A stretch of 64,000 nt of DNA from Gammaproteobacteria bacterium (GTDB lineage Bacteria; Pseudomonadota; Gammaproteobacteria; Steroidobacterales; Steroidobacteraceae), in NCBI GenBank assembly GCA_947455595.1, contig CANGOP010000005.1, forward strand, positions 1 to 64,000. Direction: 5' to 3'. Shown here piece after piece: positions 50,963 to 60,266 of the stretch; within the stretch, counting starts at the first letter, position 1, and each line of letters begins with the position of its first letter. Made by a program: the position numbers and the translations under genes. Under the pieces are notes generated by a model. The model searched no databases and was not told the DNA's origin. It saw only the letters and a list, made by a program, of their open reading frames with translations.

Positions 50963-53464
50963 ATGGGGCACCGACGATTCCTCTGCTCCTTGCTGGCGCT
51001 GCTGTGGGCCTTGCTGACCTGTCACACGCTGGCTCTTGCCGCCGAAACCCCTTTCTCGCTGCGCTGGGAAATCGCGAGCCATCAGTATCGTGATACGGCT
51101 GCCGGCGGTACGACGCTGGCCATCCTCCGCTTACAGAATCGGGGGCCCGCCTTGCCGGCGGCCGGTTGGTCGCTGTACTTCAATTGCCCCTCGGAACTGC
51201 AGCTCGGCGCCTTACCGGGACATCTCCTTGCCGAACATCGCGGTGGCACGCTGTTTCGCATTCGGCCGCAACCGGGTTTCCCAGGACTGCCATCGGGCCA
51301 GACGCTGGATATCGAGATAGAGCATCCGGAAGTGGTCGTGAAGGAGAGCCGCGCGCCGATCGGTCCGTATCTCGTCTTCGACGATGCACCAGCGTCCGGC
51401 GTCGCGATTACAGATTACGCGGTTGCGGCACCGCAGCGCGCTGACCAAGAACCGCGTGGTGTGCACGGTCATCCTTATCGTGAAACAGCTGCGGATCGGT
51501 ATGCCGTCAATGCGTCTATTCAGGATCTCAGTCTCGCGCAGCTACCACCGGTTTTGCCTACACCACGGACTTACCGACGCACGGGCGATGATATTCGGTT
51601 TTCATCGAGACCGATCGTCACGGCAGAGGCAGCGCTCGCGCCTGAGAAGGCGCTCGTTGAAGCGCTCTTCGAGCATCGCTTGCACACGACCGCTATAGAC
51701 CGCGAAAACACGGTAAGCCTCTCGATTGATTCGCAGTTGCCGGCCAACTCGCCAGAAGCGTATCGGATGGACGTCTCTGTCGCGCATGGGGTTCAGATTG
51801 TTGGACGCAGTGCTGCTGGCGTGGCCCGAGGCGTTGCGAGCCTTCAGCAGTTAGTGCGCGTGACGGCCGAGGGTGTTTCGATGCCCTGCGTCGTCATCGA
51901 GGATGAACCACGCTTTACGTATAGAGGTCTGCACGTTGATGTCGCGCGAAATTTCCAGCCGAAAGAAGTGGTGTTTCGGCTGATCGACCTGATGGCTCGT
52001 CACAAACTCAATACCCTGCATTTTCATCTGACCGATGACGAAGGGTGGCGTCTTGAGATTCCAGAGCTACCGGAACTGACGCAGGTGGGTGCCCGCCGCG
52101 GACACCACACCGATCCTCTGGCCATGCTGCCGCCCGCCCACGGCTCTGGCCCGGACCCGTCCGATCCCCATGGCAGTGGCTATTACACGGCAGATGACTA
52201 TGTAGCGATTCTGCGTCATGCGGCGCAGCGTCGGATTGACGTGGTACCGGAGATTGAGATGCCCGGTCACGCGCGCGCCGCGGTGAAAGCCATGGAAGCG
52301 CGTTATCGTCGTCTGCAAGCCGCGGATCCGGAAGCGGCGAATGCCTACCGACTGTCGGATCCTGAGGATCAGTCGCATTACGTGTCCGCGCAGGGTTTTA
52401 CCGATAACGTGATCAATCCTGCGCTCGAAGGACCGTATCAGTTTGCCGATCAGGTCATCGCGACGGTCGCGGCGTTACATCGTAAGGCGGGTACGCCCTT
52501 GCAGATGATTCATTTAGGCGGTGATGAGTTGCCGCGCGGGGCCTGGTTGGGTTCACCGGCGGTGCAGCACTGGATGGCACAAGACCACTTGCCCGATCGT
52601 CAGGCCGTCTGGGATCGCTTTTATGCGCGCATGGCAGACATCGCAGCGCGCCACGGTCTGCGAGTTGCCGGCTGGGAAGAAATCGGTGCGCGACGCTCGG
52701 CGGCGTCCGGTGTGTTGGAACCCAATCCGGTTTTGTTGAAGTACGGCTTTCAGGCTTTTGTTTGGAACGATCTGGAAGGCGCTGAAGATTTGGGACTCAA
52801 GCTGGCCAACGCCGGCTACCCAACCGTATTGGCGCCTGTGACCGCTTACTACTTCGACATGGTGCATAACCGGAACCCGGAAGAGCCCGGGGCTACCTGG
52901 GCGCCACCTGTAGATCTCTATGCCGCGTTCGATTTTGACCCGATCGACTACGCGCGCCACCTGCCGGGCGATCCGGCGCACCGCGTGCCCCTGAGCGTGG
53001 ACGGTGCCGCTCATATCGTGGGGTTGGAGGGGACGCTCTGGAGCGAAACGATGCGCGACCCACAGCGGCTCGAGTATCTGCTGTTACCGCGAATGTTGGG
53101 GCTGGCCGAGCGCGCGTGGGCACCAACACCGGTCGTGAACATGCAAGACCCTCGACCGGGTGATCGGGCAGCGCAGGCTTGGTCTGTCTTTATGAATCAA
53201 GTGTCGCGCATTGCGCTACTTGCCTTGGATACCGACGGCGCAGCCACCTATCGGATCCCGGCTCCCGGCCTTCGGTTGGACGGCCAGATGGTCTTGGCCA
53301 ATCACGAGTATCCGGGCTTTGCTCTGCGCTACACGTCGGATGGTCGTGACCCGGACGCCAACAGCACACCGGTACACGGACCGATACCGATGACGCCGGG
53401 CCTGCGAGTGGCGGCATTTTCCAATTCCGGTCGACGTGGATGGATTGCCACGCCGCTGCCGTGA
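50963..53464 (+). CDS. Exported beta-N-acetylhexosaminidase, GH20
   Basis: An 833-residue exported glycosidase that releases GlcNAc from chito-oligosaccharides or glycoconjugates. Signal peptide about 1-27 (RRFLCSLLALLWALLTCHTLALAA). A CHB_HEX-type N-terminal domain follows (about 28-190), then GH20 domain 2 and the catalytic barrel from about 325 (YRGLHVDVARNFQPKEVVFRLIDLMARHKLNTLHFHLTDDEGWRLEI). The catalytic Asp521-Glu522 pair is in HLGGDELPRG. A short C-terminal CHB_HEX_C-like tail closes the protein (ALRYTSDGRDPDANSTPV). The open frame reaches 50822, but ATG 50963 directly starts the signal peptide. Second gene of the nag operon. Confidence 0.93.
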   Translation: MGHRRFLCSLLALLWALLTCHTLALAAETPFSLRWEIASHQYRDTAAGGTTLAILRLQNRGPALPAAGWSLYFNCPSELQLGALPGHLLAEHRGGTLFRIRPQPGFPGLPSGQTLDIEIEHPEVVVKESRAPIGPYLVFDDAPASGVAITDYAVAAPQRADQEPRGVHGHPYRETAADRYAVNASIQDLSLAQLPPVLPTPRTYRRTGDDIRFSSRPIVTAEAALAPEKALVEALFEHRLHTTAIDRENTVSLSIDSQLPANSPEAYRMDVSVAHGVQIVGRSAAGVARGVASLQQLVRVTAEGVSMPCVVIEDEPRFTYRGLHVDVARNFQPKEVVFRLIDLMARHKLNTLHFHLTDDEGWRLEIPELPELTQVGARRGHHTDPLAMLPPAHGSGPDPSDPHGSGYYTADDYVAILRHAAQRRIDVVPEIEMPGHARAAVKAMEARYRRLQAADPEAANAYRLSDPEDQSHYVSAQGFTDNVINPALEGPYQFADQVIATVAALHRKAGTPLQMIHLGGDELPRGAWLGSPAVQHWMAQDHLPDRQAVWDRFYARMADIAARHGLRVAGWEEIGARRSAASGVLEPNPVLLKYGFQAFVWNDLEGAEDLGLKLANAGYPTVLAPVTAYYFDMVHNRNPEEPGATWAPPVDLYAAFDFDPIDYARHLPGDPAHRVPLSVDGAAHIVGLEGTLWSETMRDPQRLEYLLLPRMLGLAERAWAPTPVVNMQDPRPGDRAAQAWSVFMNQVSRIALLALDTDGAATYRIPAPGLRLDGQMVLANHEYPGFALRYTSDGRDPDANSTPVHGPIPMTPGLRVAAFSNSGRRGWIATPLP

Positions 53465-53483
53465 GCCCAGTAGTGGAGATGAT

Positions 53484-55961
53484 GTGACGTACCCAGAGTC
53501 AGTCGAGTCGTTGGTGATTGGTGCCCCGCTGGACGGCTGGGTGGTCGCGCTCGCGGATGTGCCCGACCCGGCCTTTGCTGCGGGACTGGTTGGCGCCGGT
53601 CTTGCCATTGATCCGATCGGCGAATCGATTGTCGCGCCGTGCGACGGCATCGTCCGCATGGGCGGCCATCGGCACGCGGTGACGATCGAGACGTCGGTCG
53701 GTGAGATTTTAATTCATGTTGGGATTGATACAGTCGCTCTCGGCGATCGGGGGATGCATCGACGCGTCGAGGATGGGGCTGTCGTTCGCGCGGGCGATCT
53801 GTTGCTCGAACTGGATCTAGATGTCATCGCGCCGCAGGTACCGAGTCTGATAACACCTGTGCTGGCAATGGGGCGGCCAGCGGCGGCCCTGTCCAGGCTG
53901 CACGTCGGTGGTCGAATCCGTCAGGGTGAACCGCTCTATCGATTGACCGCTGTCGCTGCGGCATCGACGGTATCCACGCGTCGCGTGGCGATAAGTCGGC
54001 AGGTACGCATCCGCGGTGAACACGGGTTGCATGCGCGACCAGCGGCCATCCTCGTCGCCGCCTTACAGACGACGCAGGCCGAGGTCATTCTCGAGTCACG
54101 AGGTCGGCGGGCGAATGCTCGCAGCGTGACGGCATTAATGGCGCTAGCCACAGAACGTGGTGAGGCCGTGACGCTGTGGGCGTCGGGTGATGATGCGAAT
54201 GAAGCCGTCGCCGCGGTCGAGCACCTCTTCGATACCGATATTCCAAAGTCTAACGAGGTGTCCGCGGTCACAGCCCCGTGCGCTGCGCCCAAGCGCCTGC
54301 AGGGACTGACGGCCGTTGGCGGTGCCGTGATAGGTCCCGCACATCTGCTTGCGACCCAGGAATTACCCATTCCCGAAGCGTGCGGCACGCCGCAGGAGGA
54401 ATCCGAGCAGTTCCTGCGGGCTGTACAGACGGTGATGCATGCCACTCAAGCGTCGGTCGAAGTCGCCACTGGCGCCCGTCGCGACGTTTTGCTCGCCCAC
54501 GTAGGCTTGTTGGCCGATCCGCAATTGCGCGAGAACGCATTGGCGAGCATTCGCGCCGGACATAACGCTCCGGCAGCGTGGCGTTCAGTCTGCCGTGAAG
54601 CGGCAGCTGTCCTGCGTCTGAGCGGTGATCAACGCATGGCCGAGCGGGCCGCAGATCTCGCAGATATTGAGCAACGTGTGTTGGCGAGTCTGCTCGGCGT
54701 CACTCTGCAGGCTAGCGATACGCCCGAAGGGGCTGTGTTGCTCGCCGATGATTTGCTGCCATCACAGTTGCTCGCCCTCGATCGTCAACGCGTCGGAGCG
54801 ATCGTCACGGCGCGTGGGGGTGTTACAGCCCACGTATCGATTTTGGCTGCCGGAATGAACCTGCCGATGCTGGTGGCGGCGGGTCCTGCCGCCTTGCAGA
54901 TCGCAGCGGGCACGCGCCTGATTGTGGATGCGGACGCCGGCGTCGTGGAAGTCGAGCCCGATGAGTCACGACAGGCTGCGTTTGCGCTGCAGTTGCAGGT
55001 GCGGTCTCGACAGGCCGCTGATGCCGAACGCGTTGCGACCGAGCCTGCCCGTCTGCGTAATGGTGAGGCCGTATTAGTTGAGTGCAACCTTGGTGGGGCG
55101 ACGGAAGCGGCGCCTGCGGCTCTGCGAGGAGCGGATGGTGTGGGTCTTTTGCGAACGGAATTTCTGTTTCTTGATCGGGCGAACGCTCCGACTCAGGATG
55201 AACAGTTTGCGGAATACGCAGCGGTAACCCGAGCTTTTGGTGACCGACCGGTGACGATTCGGACCTTGGATGTCGGCGGCGATAAACCGCTGGCCTTCAT
55301 CGAACTTCCGAAGGAAGAGAATCCGGCGCTGGGTCTTCGCGGTGTGCGGTCTGGTCTCGCGCACTTGCCGCTTCTGCAGACACAACTCGACGCGTTGGCG
55401 GCGACGCCGGGCAATCTGCGCGTGCTCTTGCCCATGGTGAATGATGTCAGCGAATTACGCGCGATCCGCGCGCTATTGGCAGCGGAAGGTCGGCACGTCT
55501 CGTTGGGCGTGATGATTGAAACGCCGGCGTCTGCGCTCTTGGCAGCCAGCCTGGCTGCAGAGGCGGATTTCTTTTCGATTGGCAGCAACGATTTGGCGCA
55601 ATACGTATTGGCCATTGATCGTCTGCATCCAACGCTCGGTCGGTCACTCGATGGACTGCATCCAGCGGTGGTCCGCGCGATGCGTTTGGCGGTGGAGGCT
55701 GCGCACGCCGCGCAACGGCCGGTGGCGGTCTGCGGGGGTCTCGCTGCAGATGCGGATGCCGTTGCTGTGCTCATTGGGCTTGGGATTCGTGAGTTATCGG
55801 TCGCGCCGGGCGCTGTTCCTGGCGTGAAGCAATGGATCCGAACACTAGATCCTGCCGAGTGCCGGCAGCTCGCTGAACAGGTCATGAACGCAAGCGACGC
55901 CGAGTCGGCGCGGCAGCTTGCCCGCCAATTTCGTGAAAAGAGCCGTGGTGAACCAAGATGA
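53484..55961 (+). CDS. PTS triple fusion: EIIA(Glc-type)-HPr-enzyme I
   Basis: An 825-residue cytoplasmic phosphocarrier combining three PTS proteins. Residues 1-~155 are a glucose-type EIIA with His64 (HRHAVTIET) and the phosphorylated His78 (EILIHVGIDTV). Residues ~167-255 are HPr with His183 in GEHGLHARPAAILV. Residues ~268-825 are enzyme I with the active His450 in GGVTAHVSILA and the catalytic Cys750 in VAVCGGLAADADAV. It passes phosphate from PEP to the EIIB of the next gene. GTG 53484 with GGAG about 6 bases before it is the start. It overlaps the EIICB gene by ATGA. All phosphorylation sites are present. Confidence 0.93.
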   Translation: MTYPESVESLVIGAPLDGWVVALADVPDPAFAAGLVGAGLAIDPIGESIVAPCDGIVRMGGHRHAVTIETSVGEILIHVGIDTVALGDRGMHRRVEDGAVVRAGDLLLELDLDVIAPQVPSLITPVLAMGRPAAALSRLHVGGRIRQGEPLYRLTAVAAASTVSTRRVAISRQVRIRGEHGLHARPAAILVAALQTTQAEVILESRGRRANARSVTALMALATERGEAVTLWASGDDANEAVAAVEHLFDTDIPKSNEVSAVTAPCAAPKRLQGLTAVGGAVIGPAHLLATQELPIPEACGTPQEESEQFLRAVQTVMHATQASVEVATGARRDVLLAHVGLLADPQLRENALASIRAGHNAPAAWRSVCREAAAVLRLSGDQRMAERAADLADIEQRVLASLLGVTLQASDTPEGAVLLADDLLPSQLLALDRQRVGAIVTARGGVTAHVSILAAGMNLPMLVAAGPAALQIAAGTRLIVDADAGVVEVEPDESRQAAFALQLQVRSRQAADAERVATEPARLRNGEAVLVECNLGGATEAAPAALRGADGVGLLRTEFLFLDRANAPTQDEQFAEYAAVTRAFGDRPVTIRTLDVGGDKPLAFIELPKEENPALGLRGVRSGLAHLPLLQTQLDALAATPGNLRVLLPMVNDVSELRAIRALLAAEGRHVSLGVMIETPASALLAASLAAEADFFSIGSNDLAQYVLAIDRLHPTLGRSLDGLHPAVVRAMRLAVEAAHAAQRPVAVCGGLAADADAVAVLIGLGIRELSVAPGAVPGVKQWIRTLDPAECRQLAEQVMNASDAESARQLARQFREKSRGEPR

Positions 55962-57685
55962 AGCGCGCGATGGATCCGTTGCAACGATTGGGACGTGCGT
56001 TGATGCTGCCGATTGCGGTGTTGCCTGTCGCCGGCTTGCTGTTACGGCTTGGTCAACCGGATCTATTAGGAATCGCGGTACTGGCGGCTGCCGGGGATGC
56101 CGTGTTTTCAAACCTCGGCTTGGTGTTCTCGGTCGGCGTCGCCGTCGGCATTGCTCGTGAAAATCATGGTGCTGCAGGGCTTGCGAGCCTTGTCGGCTTT
56201 TTGATCGCGACAAAGGGCGCGGAAACGATCCTGACGGTGCCGCCTTATGTGACTGAAGGCTTGGCAGAGTCTGCGGCTGGCGCGGCGGCCGTTGCTTGGA
56301 AGACGGCGCAACTTGCGAAGTTGACGATGCCCGTGGGCATCCTGTCGGGTTTGATTGCTGGGGCGGCCTACAACCGTTGGTCGACGATCCAATTACCCAG
56401 TTATTTGGCCTTCTTTGCAGGACGCCGCTTCGTGCCGATCGTGACGGGCTGCCTCGGCGTTCTGGTCGCGTTGGCCTTCGGTTGGGGGTGGCCTTGGTTG
56501 GCTACCGGAATCGATGCGATCTCCCATGTGGTGACCAGCGCCGGCGGATTTGGGCTTTTTCTCTACGGGTTCTTAAACCGTTTGCTGATCGTCACCGGGC
56601 TGCATCACATCCTGAACAACCTTGTCTGGTTCCTGTTGGGTGATTTCCACGGAGTGACTGGCGATCTGAAACGTTTTTTTGCCGGTGATCCGAATGCCGG
56701 TGATTTCATGAGCGGATTCTTCCCGGTGATGATGTTCGGCCTACCCGGCGCGTGTCTTGCGATGTATCGCTCGGTCAGTGTCGCGCGTCGTCAGCAGGTG
56801 GCGGGACTTCTGCTCTCAATCGGTCTCACCTCATTTCTCACCGGCGTGACCGAGCCGATCGAATTCACGTTCATGTTTCTCGCACCGCTCTTATACCTCG
56901 TGCATGCCGTATTGACCGGACTGTCGATGGTGCTGATGCACGGCTTGGGTGTGCATTTGGGCTTCAGTTTTTCGGCGGGCCTATTCGACTACGTCCTCAA
57001 CTTCGGCAAATCCACACACCCATGGCTATTGCTTCCGGTGGGGGCGGGGTACTTTGCCCTGTACTACGCCGTATTCCGCTGGGTCATCGGCTATTTCGAT
57101 TTGCCGACGCCCGGCCGCGAGCCGCAGCCGGTAGACATCGCCACAGTCGATTCCGGGGCCTCCGTGTCGCGAATTGATCAGTTCATCGCAGCGCTCGGTG
57201 GTCCCGCGAATCTGCGGTCAGTGGATGCTTGCACGACGCGGCTGCGCCTAGGCGTCAGTGACTCTGCACAGTTGGATGGTCCTGCGTTGGCTGCACTCGG
57301 CGCAATGGGTGTGGTGAAGCCCAGCACAACGGTTGCTCAGGTCATTCTAGGACCCATTGCCGATCAGATCGCCGGTGAGATCCGCGCTCGACTAGGGGAG
57401 AGGTCCGCGACCGCGGAGCTCACACCGCCGTCCGTTCCCACTATGTTGAGTGCCGCGGTGCCGGTTGCACCGCTACTGGCCCTGATGGGAGGCCGCGACA
57501 ACCTCGAATCGGTGTCCGCCACGAGTGGTCGACTGATGGTGCGGCTGCGTAAGATTCCAGCGCTGAGTGATGCGGCTTGGCACGAGGCCGGTGTCCGGGA
57601 TGTGGGACTGACCGCCAACGGAACGCTGCACCTTTTGATTGGAGATGCGGCTATGCCGACAGCGCAGGCACTGCAAAAGCGTTGA
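55958..57685 (+). CDS. nagE: PTS N-acetylglucosamine-type EIICB with an extra degenerate EIIB
   Basis: A 575-residue inner-membrane PTS permease. EIIC spans about 1-385 (opening LQRLGRALMLPIAVLPVAGLLLRLG; GLHHILNNLVWF; GVTEPIEFTFMFLAPLLYLVH). The first EIIB domain (about 403-480) has the phosphorylated Cys425 in SVDACTTRLRL. A linker leads to a second EIIB-like domain (about 503-570), where the aligned residue is Thr522 (SVSATSGRLMV), so it cannot be phosphorylated at that site. Together with the upstream EIIA-HPr-EI fusion this makes a complete GlcNAc PTS in two chains. ATGA overlap at 55958-55961. Last gene of the nag operon. Confidence 0.92.
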   Translation: MKRAMDPLQRLGRALMLPIAVLPVAGLLLRLGQPDLLGIAVLAAAGDAVFSNLGLVFSVGVAVGIARENHGAAGLASLVGFLIATKGAETILTVPPYVTEGLAESAAGAAAVAWKTAQLAKLTMPVGILSGLIAGAAYNRWSTIQLPSYLAFFAGRRFVPIVTGCLGVLVALAFGWGWPWLATGIDAISHVVTSAGGFGLFLYGFLNRLLIVTGLHHILNNLVWFLLGDFHGVTGDLKRFFAGDPNAGDFMSGFFPVMMFGLPGACLAMYRSVSVARRQQVAGLLLSIGLTSFLTGVTEPIEFTFMFLAPLLYLVHAVLTGLSMVLMHGLGVHLGFSFSAGLFDYVLNFGKSTHPWLLLPVGAGYFALYYAVFRWVIGYFDLPTPGREPQPVDIATVDSGASVSRIDQFIAALGGPANLRSVDACTTRLRLGVSDSAQLDGPALAALGAMGVVKPSTTVAQVILGPIADQIAGEIRARLGERSATAELTPPSVPTMLSAAVPVAPLLALMGGRDNLESVSATSGRLMVRLRKIPALSDAAWHEAGVRDVGLTANGTLHLLIGDAAMPTAQALQKR

Positions 57686-57753
57686 CCGTGGCGGACTGTT
57701 TTTCCGGCGTTGCGCGCTTTCCGATCTGTTCAGCACACGGATCGGGTGACGGG

Positions 57754-58782
57754 TCAGTGCGGGTGTACTTGTCCGTCCAGAACGCGCACGAGGCGCTCTT
57801 CTCGAGGCAACTTGGCCTCGTGGGAGAGTAGATTGAAGGTCGACTGCACCCCAAGGCGCGTCACGAGCAGGGTGCCGGTGTCGAGAGGCTTGCCTTTGCG
57901 AGCGGTGCCAGAGACCTCATGTACCCAGGTCGTACCCACTTCAGGGTCGTGGCTGTAGACCTTCGCATCACCGTTGGGTAGTACGGCTAAGGCCGTTGCT
58001 TCATCGATCCCTAAGCCCTCGACGTCACCACCAACTCGGGCGGCCATCGAATCGGCGCGGATCATGAAGGCGATCAGGCGACCGAGTCGTGAGCGTTTGT
58101 CGAAATGTGAATCTGTGAGATAGCCCTTCAACACCTCGAAGTGTAGGAAGTCGGATTCAATGGTGATATCGCGACCCAGCGGATTGTCGAGCGCGAGGTC
58201 GCTCGTGACGTGCGCGGGCGTGCGTGCCGAGAACAGGTACTCTCCCATGATCGCAAGGCCGGCGCTGGTCCCTGCGAGGGGTTTGCCGGCGGCCACATGG
58301 GCATCCAACAACCGCGCCACGGGTGAGTGTTTCCAGTACTTCACATACCTCGACTGGTCGCCGCCGGCGATGAACACGCCATCGGCCGCCGCCAAGCGCT
58401 GCAGCATCATCGGATCCAGCGCAGCTTTACTGTCGTGGAAAACGAAGGTTTCCACCGAGACGGCGCCGTGAAAGCGTCGGTAGATTTCGTCCGCGACGTC
58501 CGTGGTCATGGAGGCGCGTAACACCACGATGTGTCCATGACCAGCCCGCTCCAGAAACCACGCCATCGCATCCGGGTCATGGACACCGCCGCCGATCAAT
58601 AACAGCCCCGGCTGCACCGGCTCAGGTGTCGACGCGTCGATATCGCCCACCACGAATCGCTCCAGCGGCGGCAGCCGGGGAGGACGTGTCGTCGGTTTCG
58701 GCACCAATGCGCCGGCCGTACTCAGAACGCACCAGGCGCTGAGTACAGCCAGTGCGCACCGAGCCTTACTCCGCAACGGCAA
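57754..58782 (-). CDS. Exported cyanophycinase-like peptidase (S51/type 1 GATase fold)
   Basis: A 342-residue protein of the cyanophycinase/peptidase E family. N-terminal hydrophobic signal (about 7-25). The catalytic Ser173 lies in the nucleophile elbow AGTSAGLAIMGE; FIAGGDQSRY (138-146) and DSHFDKRSRLGR downstream are the further family marks. The family hydrolyses cyanophycin or alpha-aspartyl peptides; export suggests use of an external polymer or peptide. The start is TTG 58782 (no ATG or GTG precedes the signal peptide), overlapping the upstream amidohydrolase by 17 bases, so it is co-transcribed and probably translated by coupling. Confidence 0.82.
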   Translation of the reverse strand: MPLRSKARCALAVLSAWCVLSTAGALVPKPTTRPPRLPPLERFVVGDIDASTPEPVQPGLLLIGGGVHDPDAMAWFLERAGHGHIVVLRASMTTDVADEIYRRFHGAVSVETFVFHDSKAALDPMMLQRLAAADGVFIAGGDQSRYVKYWKHSPVARLLDAHVAAGKPLAGTSAGLAIMGEYLFSARTPAHVTSDLALDNPLGRDITIESDFLHFEVLKGYLTDSHFDKRSRLGRLIAFMIRADSMAARVGGDVEGLGIDEATALAVLPNGDAKVYSHDPEVGTTWVHEVSGTARKGKPLDTGTLLVTRLGVQSTFNLLSHEAKLPREERLVRVLDGQVHPH

Positions 58783-60079
58783 CCGGCGCCCCGTCGGCCT
58801 TGTACACGGTGCCTGCCTTCATCACGAAGGCAATCGAGCGGAGGACCGAGACGTCGGCAAGAGGGTCACCAGCCACTGCAATGATGTCGGCGTAGTGCCC
58901 GGCGGTGAGCGAGCCTAAGTCCTTCTCGTGATGGAGCAGCGTCGCCGCATTCACGGTTGCCGACTGCAGTGCATAGGCTGCTGGGATACCCGCACCCACC
59001 ATCAATTCGAACTCATGGCCATTCTGGCCATGTGGGTAGACGCCAGCATCGGTGCCAAAGGCGATCCGCACCCCGGCGCGATACGCGCGACCTGCCGTCG
59101 CTTGAATCTGCGGACCGATGTCGAGCGCCTTGCGCGCCACCTGAGGGGGATAGAACCCGGGTACCTTTGCCTTCTCCGCAACGTAGGCCCCCGCGCTGAT
59201 GGTCGGCACGTACCAAGTACCGTGCTCTTTCATCAGCCGCATCGTTTCCTCGTCTAAGAAGGTGCCGTGCTCGATGGAGTCCACGCCACCCAAAACGGCG
59301 CGGCGAATCGCCTCTTTACCGTGGGCGTGGGCGGCCACGGTGAAGCCGTAGTCGCGCGCGGTCGTCACCAGCGCCTTGATCTCCTCCAAGGAGAGCTGTG
59401 GATTTTCACCGCTTGCCCCTTCGTCAAGCACACCACCCGACGGCATGATCTTGATGGCATCCACCCCCTGTTTGTAGTGCAGGCGAATGGCCTTCGCGGC
59501 GTCCTCAACGGAATTGATGATGCCGTCGCTCACGCCAGGGTCGCCCATGAACTCATGAGCCAGACCGTTCGTCGGGTCACCGTGACCACCGGTCGATCCA
59601 ATGGCGGCGCCCGCTGTGTAGATACGCGGTCCGACAACCAATCCACCGTTGATGGCGTTGCGCAGGGCGACGGAGTCTTGGCCGCCATGATCGCCGAGGT
59701 TGCGGACGGTGGTGAAGCCCGCCATCAGGGTGCGCCGCGCGTACACCGTCGACCGAAAGGCATAGTCAGATCCGTTGAGGCGGGTCCGCTCAAGCGCAGC
59801 CTTGGGCCCGGTTTCCATCATGAGATGCGTATGGGCGTCGATGAGTCCCGGCAGACAGGTCAGCTTGGATAAGTCGACCACGTGTTCAGTGCCGCCAGTG
59901 GCGAGCCCGTCACGGACTTCACTGATCCGCTCGCCGTCGAGGATCAAGGTGCTGGCGCCGCGCATCGTGGCGGTAGCGGAGTCGAAGACATGACCGCAGG
60001 TGACGGCGGTCCGACCCTCCGCGAGGGCTGAGCCTGCCAAGAGAGTGGTCAGCAAAAAGGCGAGGCGCTGCGTCGTCAT
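58766..60079 (-). CDS. Exported amidohydrolase, prolidase/imidazolonepropionase-like
   Basis: A 437-residue metal hydrolase with a signal peptide (about 1-20, RLAFLLTTLLAGSALA). Binuclear-centre residues are visible: His83 and His85 in LIDAHTHLMMET, a carbamylatable Lys in GVDAIKIMPSGGV, His in VAAHAHGKEA, His in SIEHGTFLDEE and Asp in AFGTDAGVYPHG. Related exported enzymes cleave Xaa-Pro or other dipeptides. The frame is open to 60226, but ATG 60079 with GGAG about 7 bases upstream starts the signal peptide. Its 3' end overlaps the cyanophycinase-like gene, suggesting the two act on the same peptide polymer. Confidence 0.85.
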   Translation of the reverse strand: MTTQRLAFLLTTLLAGSALAEGRTAVTCGHVFDSATATMRGASTLILDGERISEVRDGLATGGTEHVVDLSKLTCLPGLIDAHTHLMMETGPKAALERTRLNGSDYAFRSTVYARRTLMAGFTTVRNLGDHGGQDSVALRNAINGGLVVGPRIYTAGAAIGSTGGHGDPTNGLAHEFMGDPGVSDGIINSVEDAAKAIRLHYKQGVDAIKIMPSGGVLDEGASGENPQLSLEEIKALVTTARDYGFTVAAHAHGKEAIRRAVLGGVDSIEHGTFLDEETMRLMKEHGTWYVPTISAGAYVAEKAKVPGFYPPQVARKALDIGPQIQATAGRAYRAGVRIAFGTDAGVYPHGQNGHEFELMVGAGIPAAYALQSATVNAATLLHHEKDLGSLTAGHYADIIAVAGDPLADVSVLRSIAFVMKAGTVYKADGAPVAVAE

Positions 60080-60196
60080 GGATCGCTCCGGGAGTCGGTG
60101 AGTTCGGGAGCCTGAGAATACGGCGTCCGAGGAGCGGCTGCTATGGAATCCCGCGTTCCTAGAAGTGGGCCAGTCGAACCGTCGGCAAGGATTATT

Positions 60197-60266
60197 TATA
60201 CATACAGCGTTCGTGTTGTTGGACAACCTTGCTGTTCGCTTTTCAAGAATGTATGGTGTATGTATA
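60197..60266. promoter_or_regulatory. Repeat-rich promoter region with 10-base inverted repeat, candidate autoregulatory site
   Basis: TATACATACA (60197-60206) and its exact complement TGTATGTATA (60257-60266) are separated by 50 bases. The hexamer TGTATG occurs additionally at 60250-60255, directly before the second arm (60257-60262). The downstream arm covers the start codon of the Tus-like gene (ATG 60260 or 60266). Such placement suits autoregulation by blocking transcription or translation start. E. coli tus is known to be autoregulated by a Ter site at its promoter; similarity of these repeats to Ter is only partial. Confidence 0.4.

Noticed and set aside
60143..60259. Extended N-terminus for the Tus-like protein from the upstream TTG/ATG
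   Set aside because: It would begin inside the upstream promoter region and includes a Cys-rich, non-conserved stretch; ATG 60260 or 60266 gives a length close to Tus.
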